Source of the DNA: UBA8199 sp964507045
GTDB lineage: Bacteria > Verrucomicrobiota > Verrucomicrobiia > Limisphaerales > UBA8199
DNA: 64,000 nucleotides
Assembly: GCA_964507045.1 (NCBI GenBank)
Contig: CAZDOO010000010.1
Location: 1 to 64,000 of the forward strand
Direction: 5' to 3'
Within the stretch, counting starts at the first letter, position 1, and each line of letters starts with the position of its first letter. Both the position numbers and the translations under genes were made by a program. The notes under the pieces were generated by a model that was not told where the DNA came from, did no database searches, and saw only the letters and a list, made by a program, of their open reading frames with translations. Positions 48,037 to 56,353 of the stretch are shown here, piece after piece.

Positions 48037-49203
48037 GTGCAGTTTTTTGTCCAGCGCAGCGAACTTCGCGACCTTTATGACAAGGTCGCCGCCGGCCAGC
48101 GGATTTCCGAGGCCGACGCGCTCCGCCTTTTCGAGAGCAAAGACCTTAATACCGTCGGGGCCATTGCCGACCTTGCCCGTGAGCGTAGGGTGGGGCGCCG
48201 GGCCAGCTATATTCTCAACCGCTACATCAACTATTCGAACTACTGCATCCTGAGCTGCCAGTTCTGCTCCTTTGCCCGCAAGACACGTGACGGCGACGGC
48301 TTTCAGCTTACCATCGAGGAGATTGTCCAGAAGGCCCGTGAAGCCCTGCGGTTGGGTATCACGGAATTGCACATCGTCGGCGGGCTGCATCCGTCGCTGC
48401 CATTCAGTTATTACACGGATATGCTCAAGGCGCTGCGCGCGCTGGATGCGCGGCTGCAGTTGAAATGCTTTACGGCGATCGAGGTGCTGCACCTGGCATG
48501 GCTGGCCAAGAAGTCCGTCCCCGATACGCTCGGGGCGCTGAAGGAGGCGGGGCTCGATTCGCTGACCGGCGGCGGGGCGGAAATCTTTCGCAAGGAGGTG
48601 CGCTCCGCCATTGCCCGGGGCAAGGAATCGGCCGAGGAGTACCTGGAGGTCCACCGTGCGTGGCATCGGCTGGGCGGACGCAGCACCTGCACCATGCTCT
48701 ACGGCCATGTCGAGACGCTTGCCGACCGGGTGGATCACTTGCGCCAGCTGCGCGCGCTGCAGGATGAAACACGTGGGTTCGCCGGCTTTGTCCCGCTGCC
48801 CTATCATCCCGAGAACAATGACATCCCCGTCCCGCACCCCCCGACCGGATTCGACACCCTGCGCACCGTGGCGGTCAGCCGGATTTACCTCGACAACTTC
48901 GATCACATCACCGCCTACTGGGTGGGCCTGGGGCTGAAACTGGCGCAGGTGGCGCTGAGCTACGGCGCCGATGACCTCCACGGCACCATCTTCGAGGAGC
49001 ATATCTTTCACATGGCGGGCGCCCGGTCGCCGCAATTGCAGAGCGAGGCTGAGATGATCCAAGCCATCCGTGAGGCGGGCTGCATTCCCGTGCAGCGCGA
49101 TACGTTCTACGAACCCATCAAAGTATGGGACGGCCCGGTGCCCGTGCTGGAAACCAGCGACCAGCGCTCCGGAGTCCTGGAGGCCAACCTGGCCAGCGCA
49201 TGA
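48037..49203 (+). CDS. mqnE: Radical SAM aminofutalosine synthase (MqnE)
   Basis: The 388-residue radical SAM enzyme has Cys70-x3-Cys74-x2-Cys77 (YCILSCQFC), preceded by INYSNY and followed by SFARKTRDGDGF, the pattern of MqnE/MqnC-type enzymes. GGLHPSLPFSYYTDML, TCTMLYGHVET and FVPLPYHPENN also fit MqnE. It couples 3-(1-carboxyvinyloxy)benzoate with SAM to make aminofutalosine in the futalosine route to menaquinone. MqnC is the close alternative; pairing with MqnA directly downstream favours MqnE. The start is GTG 48037, 60 bp after uvrA. Its TGA overlaps the next ATG. Confidence 0.88.
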   Translation: MQFFVQRSELRDLYDKVAAGQRISEADALRLFESKDLNTVGAIADLARERRVGRRASYILNRYINYSNYCILSCQFCSFARKTRDGDGFQLTIEEIVQKAREALRLGITELHIVGGLHPSLPFSYYTDMLKALRALDARLQLKCFTAIEVLHLAWLAKKSVPDTLGALKEAGLDSLTGGGAEIFRKEVRSAIARGKESAEEYLEVHRAWHRLGGRSTCTMLYGHVETLADRVDHLRQLRALQDETRGFAGFVPLPYHPENNDIPVPHPPTGFDTLRTVAVSRIYLDNFDHITAYWVGLGLKLAQVALSYGADDLHGTIFEEHIFHMAGARSPQLQSEAEMIQAIREAGCIPVQRDTFYEPIKVWDGPVPVLETSDQRSGVLEANLASA

Positions 49204-50090
49204 TGAACTCTCCCGACGACACCCCCAAACTTCGCATGGCCCCGTCCGAGACGGCGGCCGAGGCGGCCCATCGTTTCGAGCGCGAGCAGCGCGCCGTGGA
49301 TTTGCAGCGTGAGAGCGGCCTGGAACACTCGCTGGCGCCCTTCCGAGTGGGGAATTCCGGTTTCCTCAACACCGTCCCGCTCACGCGCGGCCTGGAGGAG
49401 GAGATCATCTATGCCCCGCCCGCTCAACTGGCCGCGATGCTGCAGCGGGACGAGCTGGATGCCGCGCTGGTCAGCGTGGTCGAAGTGCTCTTGAACGACC
49501 GCTATGATGTCCTGGATGGCATTGCCATCGCCTCGCTGGGCGAGGTCCAGAGCGTCCTGCTGGCCCACCGCAAGCCCCTGCGCCAGGTCACAGAAATATT
49601 CTGCGATCCCGCCTCGCTGACCAGTGTGCAATTGCTGCGGGTGCTGCTGGCCGAGCGCGGGCTTAAGCCGGCGTTCAAACCGCTGCCCAGCTATGATTTT
49701 GCCGCGCTGCCGGACTATGCCATGCTCATCGGCGATTCGGCGCTGGACTTTGTGCTGGGACCGCATGAGCACGAGATCTGGGACCTCGGCGCGGCATGGT
49801 ACGAGCTGACCAACCTGCCCTTTGTATTTGCGGTCTGGGCGTTGCGCCGCGGGGTTGAGAATGCCGGGCTGCGGCGCGTGCTGCGCGAGGCGCGGGACTT
49901 CGGACTCGATACGCTCGATTCCATCATTCGCACGCGCCCGGAATACACCTACGACTTCCGCAAGGACTACCTGAGCTGGAACATCCACTACCACCTGGGC
50001 TCCGACGAGAAGCGCGGCCTGGCCCGGTTCATGGAACTCCTGCGCCGGCACGGCATCGGCCCGGTCTTCGAGCCCCGGTTCGTTCCTTAA
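49200..50090 (+). CDS. mqnA: Chorismate dehydratase (MqnA), menaquinone futalosine pathway
   Basis: The 296-residue protein resembles a periplasmic-binding fold: GNSGFLNTVPLTRGL, LAAMLQRDELDAALVSVVEVL, SLGEVQSVLLAHRKPL, TSVQLLRVLL, YAMLIGDSAL and a C-terminal YLSWNIHYHLG segment, matching MqnA. It converts chorismate to 3-(1-carboxyvinyloxy)benzoate, the MqnE substrate, so both steps are encoded together. The ATG at 49200 overlaps the mqnE stop; ATG 49203 follows directly and cannot be excluded. An extra N-terminal 40-50 residues precede the family core. Its TAA overlaps by 3 bp with the stop of the convergent gene. Confidence 0.85.
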   Translation: MMNSPDDTPKLRMAPSETAAEAAHRFEREQRAVDLQRESGLEHSLAPFRVGNSGFLNTVPLTRGLEEEIIYAPPAQLAAMLQRDELDAALVSVVEVLLNDRYDVLDGIAIASLGEVQSVLLAHRKPLRQVTEIFCDPASLTSVQLLRVLLAERGLKPAFKPLPSYDFAALPDYAMLIGDSALDFVLGPHEHEIWDLGAAWYELTNLPFVFAVWALRRGVENAGLRRVLREARDFGLDTLDSIIRTRPEYTYDFRKDYLSWNIHYHLGSDEKRGLARFMELLRRHGIGPVFEPRFVP

Positions 50091-50578
50091 CGGCTGACGA
50101 TTTGCTTGACGGCGTCGGTGACGATTCGCGTCACGCGCTCGGGCGTCAACTCCGCGAGAGCTACGGTGGAGAAGTTCACCCGGCGCTCGACACCGCGACC
50201 GGCCGGGTGGGCAATGACCACCTCGGCGCGCAAGTCATTCCGGCGGCAGATGAAGCTGACCGAAGCGCCGGCCAGCGTATAGACGTAGCCCAGGTCGGCG
50301 GGGAGGCAGCGTTGGGGGGAGAAATGGAGGGTGACATAGGGAAAGCTGTTCGGGTCGGCGCCCGGCTGGTCGCGGACGGTTTCCACCGTGGCGCCGTAAC
50401 CATGCTTCTGGAGCGTTGCTGCCGTGGAATCCAGGATGGGCTTGAGCGTCGCATCCGCCGCCGCGAGGAACTGTTGCGCAAAACCCTCCTGCTCCCGTCG
50501 GCGCTGCTCGGGATTCGCCAAAGGCTTCACGGGGACGCTGCGGACGTTGGCAAAGAAGTCCTCGAGTTCTGAGTTCAT
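50087..50578 (-). CDS. Hypothetical protein, 163 aa
   Basis: Not recognised. The sequence begins MNSELEDFFANVRSVPVKPLANPEQRRRE and has a mixed alpha/beta body (FPYVTLHFSPQRCL, VYTLAGASVSFICRRNDL, RAEVVIAHPAGRGVE) and an amphipathic C-terminal helix (TPERVTRIVTDAVKQIV). There is no signal peptide or membrane segment. It follows ftsK on the same strand after a 59-bp gap, so it is probably in the ftsK transcript. Its stop codon shares TTAA with the mqnA stop. Confidence 0.7.
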   Translation of the reverse strand: MNSELEDFFANVRSVPVKPLANPEQRRREQEGFAQQFLAAADATLKPILDSTAATLQKHGYGATVETVRDQPGADPNSFPYVTLHFSPQRCLPADLGYVYTLAGASVSFICRRNDLRAEVVIAHPAGRGVERRVNFSTVALAELTPERVTRIVTDAVKQIVSR

Positions 50579-50637
50579 GTCATCTCACTCCAGGGTCGGT
50601 GGCCAATCCATGCCTGCATAGCGCCATGCACCGGCGT

Positions 50638-53286
50638 TCAGTCTGCAGCCAGAGGCGGGCGCCCATCGGCTCCGCCGCCGTCCAGGTCAATGAGAATATC
50701 GCGCGGCTCGGCCCCTTTGCTGGGCCCGACGATGCCGCGGTTCTCCAGTTCGTCCATGATGCGGGCGGCGCGGCCATAGCCGAGGCGCAAGCGGCGCTGG
50801 AGCAGGGAGACGCTGGCCTTCTGCTCGCTGCGAATGACTGCGATGCAGTCCTGGATAATCTCCTCGTCTTCGTCTATGCCGCCCTCGTTCTCGGAGTCGT
50901 TGTCGGCACGGGAGAGCTGCTGGTGAATCTCCAGCTCGTAGCTTGGTTTGGCCTGCTTGGCGATGAAGTCCACGATGCTCTGGATTTCCTGGTCGGTAAT
51001 GAGCGAGCCCTGGGCGCGCGTCAGCTTCGCCGAGCCGGGCGGCAGGTAAAGCAGGTCCCCTTTGCCGAGCAACTTGTCGGCGCCCATGGCGTCCAGAATC
51101 GTGCGTGAGTCCACCTTGGCCGCGACCTGAAACGCGATGCGGGCGGGGATGTTCGCTTTAATGACGCCGGTGATGACGTCCACGCTCGGCCGCTGGGTGG
51201 CAACGATGCAATGGATGCCCGCTGCCCGCGCCATTTGCGTGATGCGGGCGATGGCCATTTCCACGTCCGCCGGCGCAACGAGCATCAGGTCCGCCAGCTC
51301 GTCAATGATGACCACAATGTAGCTGAGCTTTTCGGGGATGATAATGTCTTCCTCGCGCGGCACGACGATTTCCTCGTCCACCTCCACGGCGAAGCCGTCG
51401 GCGCCGGGCTCGACTTTCTCCTTCTTGGCCAGGAGCGGCAGCTCGGGCTCGCGTGGCGGCAAGGGCTTGTTCTTTGGGCGCGAGTTGAAGGAGAGAATAT
51501 TGCGGACGCCCACCCGGGCGAAAATCTGGTAGCGCTTCTCCATCTCGTTGACCACCCAGCGCAGGGCGAGAATGACTTTCTTCGGGTCGGTGACAACCGG
51601 GACGACCAGGTGCGGCAGGGTGTTATACTGCTGCAACTCGACCACCTTGGGGTCAATCATTACGAAGCGAAGCTGGTCGGGCGAGAAGCGGTACAGGAGC
51701 GAGGTGATAATGGTGTTGATGCAGACCGATTTGCCGGAGCCGGTGCTGCCGGCAATCAGCAGGTGTGGCATCTCCGACAGGTCGGAGATGATCGGGTGGC
51801 CGTAAACATCCTTGCCCAGCGCCAGCGGGATGCGCGCCTTGGTGTTGCGCCATTCCTCGGACTCCAGCAGGTCGCGGATAATCACGGTGGTTTTGACCGG
51901 GTTCGGCACCTCCACGCCGACCGAGCTTTTGCCGGGCACGGGAGCGAGAATATGGATGCGCTCGGCCTTGAGCGCGGCAGCGAGGTTATTGTTGAGCGCG
52001 GTGATCTTCTCCAGCTTCACCCCCGGCGCCGGGTGCAGCTCGTAACGCGTGATGGTGGGCCCCTTGGTGATGTCGCCCAGGGAGACCTCGATGTCGAACT
52101 GGGCCAGCGTCTGCTGCATGAGGCGCGCATTGGCCATCAGCTCTTCCTTTGACTCGGTGGGCTTGATGTTCGGGTCCGGGTGCTGCAGGAAATCCATGGG
52201 CGGCAACTGGTAGTTGCCAATCATGGGCGTCGAGGCCACAGAGATCGGCTTGGGCTTCTTCTTTGCCCTGGATGGCGTTGTGGGACCAAGGCCGTGAATG
52301 GTAACTTCCTGTTCCTGCTTGGGCTCGGCCGGCTTGGCACCAACGTCCGTTTTCTCAGCGGCCGGTGTCTCGGTCTTCGCTTCCGCGGGCTTGGGCTCGG
52401 CCGGCTTCTCGGCCGGCTCTTCCTTCTTGCCCAGAATGTCCTCGGTGCTGGCTGCCTTGAGTTCTCGGGCGGAAATCACTTCGCCCTCAGCGGCCGGCTC
52501 CGGCTCGGTCACGGACTGGGGCGGCAGGGCCTTTTTTCCACGCGCGGCTTTATTGGGTTCCGGCACACTCAGGTCGCGCACCGTGGGTTTCGGCACCGGC
52601 TGCATGTCCGCGCCGATCCCGGAGCGGTCCACTTCCTCCTGCAGTTTCTTGGCCTGGCGCTGCAGTTCCCGCGCCCTTTGTTCCAAGGCGTCCTCATCGG
52701 TGGCGGGTTCGCCCTCGGCGCCGGGGCGGCGGCTCCAAACCGCGCGGACCCAGTCGCCGAGCTGGAAGTTTGTCAGGAATAGCAAGCTGACAAAGTAGAG
52801 CATGAGGAAGATAATGGTGGCGCCCGCCGCGCCGAAACACTCGCTGAAGAAATGCTGGTTGAGGTTGCGTCCGAGTATGCCGCCGGCGGTTGTGCCCAGG
52901 TTCCGTTCGAGACTTCCGAGGTATTGGCGATAGATGTCGAGCAGGCCGATGCAGCAGAACAGGAGGACCAGTGCCCAGAACCAGCGCCGGCGGAGGTAGG
53001 CGAAGGTGTCAAAGAAGCAGCCCAAGCCCACGAAGAACAGCACCACCGGCAGCACAAACGCCGCCGCGCCGACCGATAGAAAACAGCCGTAAGCCATCCA
53101 CGCGCCGAAGGGGCCGATCCAGTTCCGCACTGGCTGGTTGTGCGGCACCGCGTTGGCCGAAACATCGCGCGGGTGATAGGACAGCATCGCCACCATCAAC
53201 AGGACGGCAAGGCATAAAAGCACGATCCCGATCACGTCGTTGAACCCACGGGAGGAGTCTGAACTTGCCGATGCCTTGCGAGCCAT
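50638..53286 (-). CDS. ftsK: DNA translocase FtsK/SpoIIIE
   Basis: At 882 residues it has four membrane helices in the first ~175 residues, a Pro/Glu/Lys-rich linker (about 200-345), and the motor with Walker A GSTGSGKSVCINT (about 510), Walker B VVIIDELADLM (about 658) and MARAAGIHCIVATQRPSVDVITG. The C-terminal gamma winged helix (ASVSLLQRRLRLGYGRAARIMDELENRGIVGP) reads KOPS-type orienting sequences. It pumps chromosome ends across the septum and activates XerCD at dif. The start at 53286 is followed by a standard N-terminus. A heptamer array lies 20 bp upstream, in the likely 5' leader. Confidence 0.95.
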   Translation of the reverse strand: MARKASASSDSSRGFNDVIGIVLLCLAVLLMVAMLSYHPRDVSANAVPHNQPVRNWIGPFGAWMAYGCFLSVGAAAFVLPVVLFFVGLGCFFDTFAYLRRRWFWALVLLFCCIGLLDIYRQYLGSLERNLGTTAGGILGRNLNQHFFSECFGAAGATIIFLMLYFVSLLFLTNFQLGDWVRAVWSRRPGAEGEPATDEDALEQRARELQRQAKKLQEEVDRSGIGADMQPVPKPTVRDLSVPEPNKAARGKKALPPQSVTEPEPAAEGEVISARELKAASTEDILGKKEEPAEKPAEPKPAEAKTETPAAEKTDVGAKPAEPKQEQEVTIHGLGPTTPSRAKKKPKPISVASTPMIGNYQLPPMDFLQHPDPNIKPTESKEELMANARLMQQTLAQFDIEVSLGDITKGPTITRYELHPAPGVKLEKITALNNNLAAALKAERIHILAPVPGKSSVGVEVPNPVKTTVIIRDLLESEEWRNTKARIPLALGKDVYGHPIISDLSEMPHLLIAGSTGSGKSVCINTIITSLLYRFSPDQLRFVMIDPKVVELQQYNTLPHLVVPVVTDPKKVILALRWVVNEMEKRYQIFARVGVRNILSFNSRPKNKPLPPREPELPLLAKKEKVEPGADGFAVEVDEEIVVPREEDIIIPEKLSYIVVIIDELADLMLVAPADVEMAIARITQMARAAGIHCIVATQRPSVDVITGVIKANIPARIAFQVAAKVDSRTILDAMGADKLLGKGDLLYLPPGSAKLTRAQGSLITDQEIQSIVDFIAKQAKPSYELEIHQQLSRADNDSENEGGIDEDEEIIQDCIAVIRSEQKASVSLLQRRLRLGYGRAARIMDELENRGIVGPSKGAEPRDILIDLDGGGADGRPPLAAD

Positions 53287-53306
53287 GTGCGAAGATTACC
53301 AATTTC

Positions 53307-53334
53307 AAGTCACGAGTGACAAGTGACGAGTAGT
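53307..53334. repeat. Heptamer array upstream of ftsK, 4 units
   Basis: AAGTCAC, GAGTGAC, AAGTGAC, GAGTAGT lie 20 bp upstream of the ftsK start codon, outside the coding frame. The position near a gene start matches the other heptamer arrays. Confidence 0.75.
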
Positions 53335-53570
53335 GCCCGCCAGCGGAGGGCATGCCTTGGCTCCCCGCTTCCCCTCGGCCGAAATTCTCGCCGTTTCCCA
53401 GCGAAAGCCGCTGGATGCCGCTGGTGATCAATGGCCGTATGGCCGCGCCCAAGGGATGTCCACGCCGACGTGCCGCCGCCGGAAGCGCCAGGCGGCCAAA
53501 CTCCGGCGGCAGGGGTAACGCTGTGGCAACACCGGGGCAGGCCCATACCTTCACTGTCGCCCCTGGCAGG

Positions 53571-54022
53571 TGCTAGTGCTTGATTGCACAAATGAGCGAT
53601 GCCTGGCGCGCCGCGTGCCCCCACACGGCGCTATCGCTAATCACGGCAATCAACCATTAGTTGCCTCGGCAGCTGATGCAGGAATGGGCTGCTCGCGCGA
53701 CACCGGCAGCCGCTACCGCCGCCGCCTCAAGCTGCTCCCTCCATTGTCCCTCCATTATACCTCCATTGCACCTCCATCCTACCTCCATCTATAGATGGAG
53801 GTAGGATGGAGGTGCAATGGAGGTAGGACGGAGGTAGGATGGAGGTATAACGGATGTGCTACGGAGGGATTAGCTTGAGTGCATGATTTCCCTGGCAGTT
53901 CGTTAATAAACCCGCCCGGTGAGGACGCTGGGGCTACAATGCGTATTGAATTCCAGGCAAATCCTCCAGGCCGCGTGCTCCCATGCGGCGCTATCGGTAA
54001 TCACTGCAATCAAGCACTGGCA
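53571..54022. mobile_element. MITE-like element with 18-bp terminal inverted repeats
   Basis: TGCTAGTGCTTGATTGCA (53571-53588) is the reverse complement of 54005-54022 with one mismatch. A 9-bp direct repeat CTGGCAGGT occurs at 53563-53571 and 54017-54025, a possible target duplication that overlaps the ends. Inside are 43-bp direct repeats at 53611-53653 and 53971-54013 (five mismatches) and a central inverted 11-mer array. The 452-bp span has no coding capacity. Mobility is inferred from architecture only. Confidence 0.5.
53737..53868. repeat. Inverted array of 11-nt repeats with a 68-bp perfect palindrome
   Basis: Five left units (53737-53791: CCCTCCATTGT, CCCTCCATTAT, ACCTCCATTGC, ACCTCCATCCT, ACCTCCATCTA) and seven right units (53792-53868: TAGATGGAGGT, AGGATGGAGGT, GCAATGGAGGT, AGGACGGAGGT, AGGATGGAGGT, ATAACGGATGT, GCTACGGAGGG) each keep an exact 11-nt period. 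Bases 53758-53825 form a perfect palindrome with no spacer. No in-frame gene covers it. Confidence 0.93.
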
Positions 54023-54253
54023 GGTTCCTAACCTCCCGCCCCTCTCCGACTTTCGCTGCTCGGCCCCCGGTCGGGGCGTCGAAGCGCGGCCGCCGCCGAC
54101 CTGCGCGACGGCCCGCCGCCGAAAGTCACACAATACAGATGACGGATGGCTTATCAGGGTTACAGGCCTTGAGCAGCGGGTGAGCAGTCCCAACGGCGAC
54201 GATCACTACGAAATCGCAATCGCCTGCGGGCGATCGGAGCCGACCCTCCACGT

Positions 54254-56341
54254 TCACGCCAGGCGGCAGCCGGCGCACCCGACGCCCTTGAGCATGATCG
54301 CGCCGGTGGGGCAGACCTCGGCGGCACGCCGGGCGGACTGGCGCAGGGCTTCTGACATTGGCCGGTCGAAAGGCGGGGCAACCGCCACCTGGAATCCGCG
54401 TCCGACGAAGGATAGCCCGAGTTCCTCGTGTGCCTGGGCCGCCACCTGCACGCAAGCGCCGCAGATAATGCACTTGCCCGGCTCGAAGACGATGTCCGGG
54501 TGCGAGGTGTCGCGCTCGAAATGGCGGCGCTCGCCAACGAAGCGCTGCGGGTCCACACCGTATTCGGTGGCAATCTGGCGGAGGCGGCAGGGGATTGCCT
54601 TGCCGCAACCGCACCCTAAGCAGCGCCGCGACTCGCGCCTGGCGGCCTCGAATGAGAAGCCCAGCTCCACCTCTTCAAAGGTCGTCCGCCGCTGTTCCAG
54701 GGGCAGATGCGGCATGGGCGCGCGCGGCGCCTGCTCGATGCCGCGCAGGAGCACCGCCAGCTCGTCTTCGCTCAGCTTGCCCATCATCACGCTTACCAGG
54801 GGGGGCGCGCCGACAACCCTCTGCCCCGCCAGGTGTTGAGTTATGGACGTCGCAGCCAGCTTGCCGGCGGCTACCGCTCGCACCGCCAGGTCCGGACCGG
54901 AGACGGCGTCGCCGCCGGCGAACACGCCAGGGAGGTTCGTCGCCAGCGTCTTTGAATCAGCGGCGATGCCCCACTTCGACAAGGCCAGCTCGGGGCTGGT
55001 CAAGTCGCCCGTCTCGACGCTCTGGCCGATGGCGGCGATCACGCAGGTGGCCGCCACTTCGAATTCCGAGCCGGGAATCGGCACCGGGCGGGCGCGACCG
55101 CTCTCGTCCGGCGGTCCCAATTGCATTCGCTGGCAGGTGAGGCTCAACTTCCCGTGCTTGCGTTCCAGCCGCACCGGCGTCACAAGGAACTCGATCCGGA
55201 CGCCTTCGGCCTCTGCGGCTTCCACCTCTTCCATGAGGCACGGCATCTCGCGGCGCGTGCGACGGTAAAGCACGCGCACGGACCGGGCGCCCAGCCGCAC
55301 GGCACAGCGGCTGGCGTCCATCGCCGTGTTGCCGCCGCCGACCACCACGACATCATCGCCTACGGCGGGCGCCGGGCCCTCAGTGAGCTTCTCCAGAAAC
55401 TCCAGGGCGGGCGTGGCGAGTTCTTCCCCGCCGCAGCCCAAGCCCCGCGAACCTTGGGCGCCGATGGCCAGGAACACAGCGTGGAAATCGCGCCGGAGAT
55501 CGTCCAGCGTGAAGTCTTGCCCCAGCCGCCGGCCCAGGCGGAATTCCGCGCCCAGGCCGCGGATCATCTGGATTTCCATGTCAAGCACCTGTCGTGGCAG
55601 GCGGAAGGCCGGGATGCCGTAGCGCAGCATCCCCCCGGGTTGCGTGTGGGCGTCGAACAGCACCACGGCATGCCCGTTGCGCAGGAGGTGATGCGCGGCC
55701 GCCAGCCCCGCCGGGCCGGCCCCGACGATGGCCACCCGCCGGCCAGTCGCTGGAGCAATTGGCGCAGACGTATCGCCTGCGGGTGGCGCGATCGTCCGCG
55801 CCTGCCGCTGGTGATCGGCGCTGAAGCGATGCAGGTTGCGGATGGAAAGCGCCTCCTCCACGTCACACTGCCGGCAGCGCTGCTCGCAGAGCCGCGGGCA
55901 GACTCGACCCAGCGAGGCGGGCAGTGTGAGGTCGTCGGTCACCAGGCGAGCAGAGGCGGCGTTGTCGCCGGCGGCAATGCGGGCGATGAAGTTGGGGATG
56001 TCCAGCCCGGCCGGGCAACCCGTCCGGCAAGGGCCGACGCACTCGCCCGCGTGATCGGAGAGCAGCAACTCCAGCGCGGTCTTGCGGGCGGCCCGCACCT
56101 CCTCCGAATTGGTTGTTACGACCATGCTTGGGGTTGCCGGCGTGGCGCAGGAAGGCCAAAGATTCGGCCGCCCCTCGATCTTTACCGCGCACAGGAAGCA
56201 GGAAGCGGATGGCTCGAAGCCTTCGACCTGGCAGAGCGTCGGGATGGCAATGCCCAATTCGCGCGCCGCGCCAAGGAGAGTGGTGCCCGGGGGGACGGAC
56301 ACGGGCCGGCCGTCTATGGTGAGGGTGAGCGTGGAAGTCAT
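54254..56341 (-). CDS. [2Fe-2S]-GltD-like FAD/NAD(P) oxidoreductase with C-terminal ferredoxin domain
   Basis: The 695-residue fusion begins with a NuoG/HndD-type [2Fe-2S] domain (Cys37-x10-Cys48-x2-Cys51-x13-Cys65), then the GltD-type Fe-S region (CVGPCRTGCPAGLDIPNF; CPRLCEQRCRQCD), FAD motif VAIVGAGPAGLAAAHHL, NAD(P) motif VVVVGGGNTAMDASRCA, and GVFAGGDAVSGP. The C-terminus has CLGCGCGKAIPC and a ferredoxin-like module (CIICGAC...CPTGAIM). Such subunits pair with NuoE/F-like proteins in NAD(P)H-linked soluble electron-transfer or bifurcating complexes. ATG 56341 begins the family N-terminus; the frame runs 26 residues further upstream into the heptamer arm. It is the last gene of the operon. 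Confidence 0.85.
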   Translation of the reverse strand: MTSTLTLTIDGRPVSVPPGTTLLGAARELGIAIPTLCQVEGFEPSASCFLCAVKIEGRPNLWPSCATPATPSMVVTTNSEEVRAARKTALELLLSDHAGECVGPCRTGCPAGLDIPNFIARIAAGDNAASARLVTDDLTLPASLGRVCPRLCEQRCRQCDVEEALSIRNLHRFSADHQRQARTIAPPAGDTSAPIAPATGRRVAIVGAGPAGLAAAHHLLRNGHAVVLFDAHTQPGGMLRYGIPAFRLPRQVLDMEIQMIRGLGAEFRLGRRLGQDFTLDDLRRDFHAVFLAIGAQGSRGLGCGGEELATPALEFLEKLTEGPAPAVGDDVVVVGGGNTAMDASRCAVRLGARSVRVLYRRTRREMPCLMEEVEAAEAEGVRIEFLVTPVRLERKHGKLSLTCQRMQLGPPDESGRARPVPIPGSEFEVAATCVIAAIGQSVETGDLTSPELALSKWGIAADSKTLATNLPGVFAGGDAVSGPDLAVRAVAAGKLAATSITQHLAGQRVVGAPPLVSVMMGKLSEDELAVLLRGIEQAPRAPMPHLPLEQRRTTFEEVELGFSFEAARRESRRCLGCGCGKAIPCRLRQIATEYGVDPQRFVGERRHFERDTSHPDIVFEPGKCIICGACVQVAAQAHEELGLSFVGRGFQVAVAPPFDRPMSEALRQSARRAAEVCPTGAIMLKGVGCAGCRLA

Positions 56342-56353
56342 TGCGGCGTTAAA

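Larger units (their letters stand above)
53287..54253. other. Non-coding region between ftsK and the redox operon
   Basis: 967 bp without a convincing gene. It holds a heptamer array next to the ftsK start (53307-53334), and a MITE-like element (53571-54022) with 18-bp terminal inverted repeats, 43-bp direct repeats and a central 68-bp palindrome. The rest has no feature I can name. The ftsK promoter should be near 53290-53500. Confidence 0.6.
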
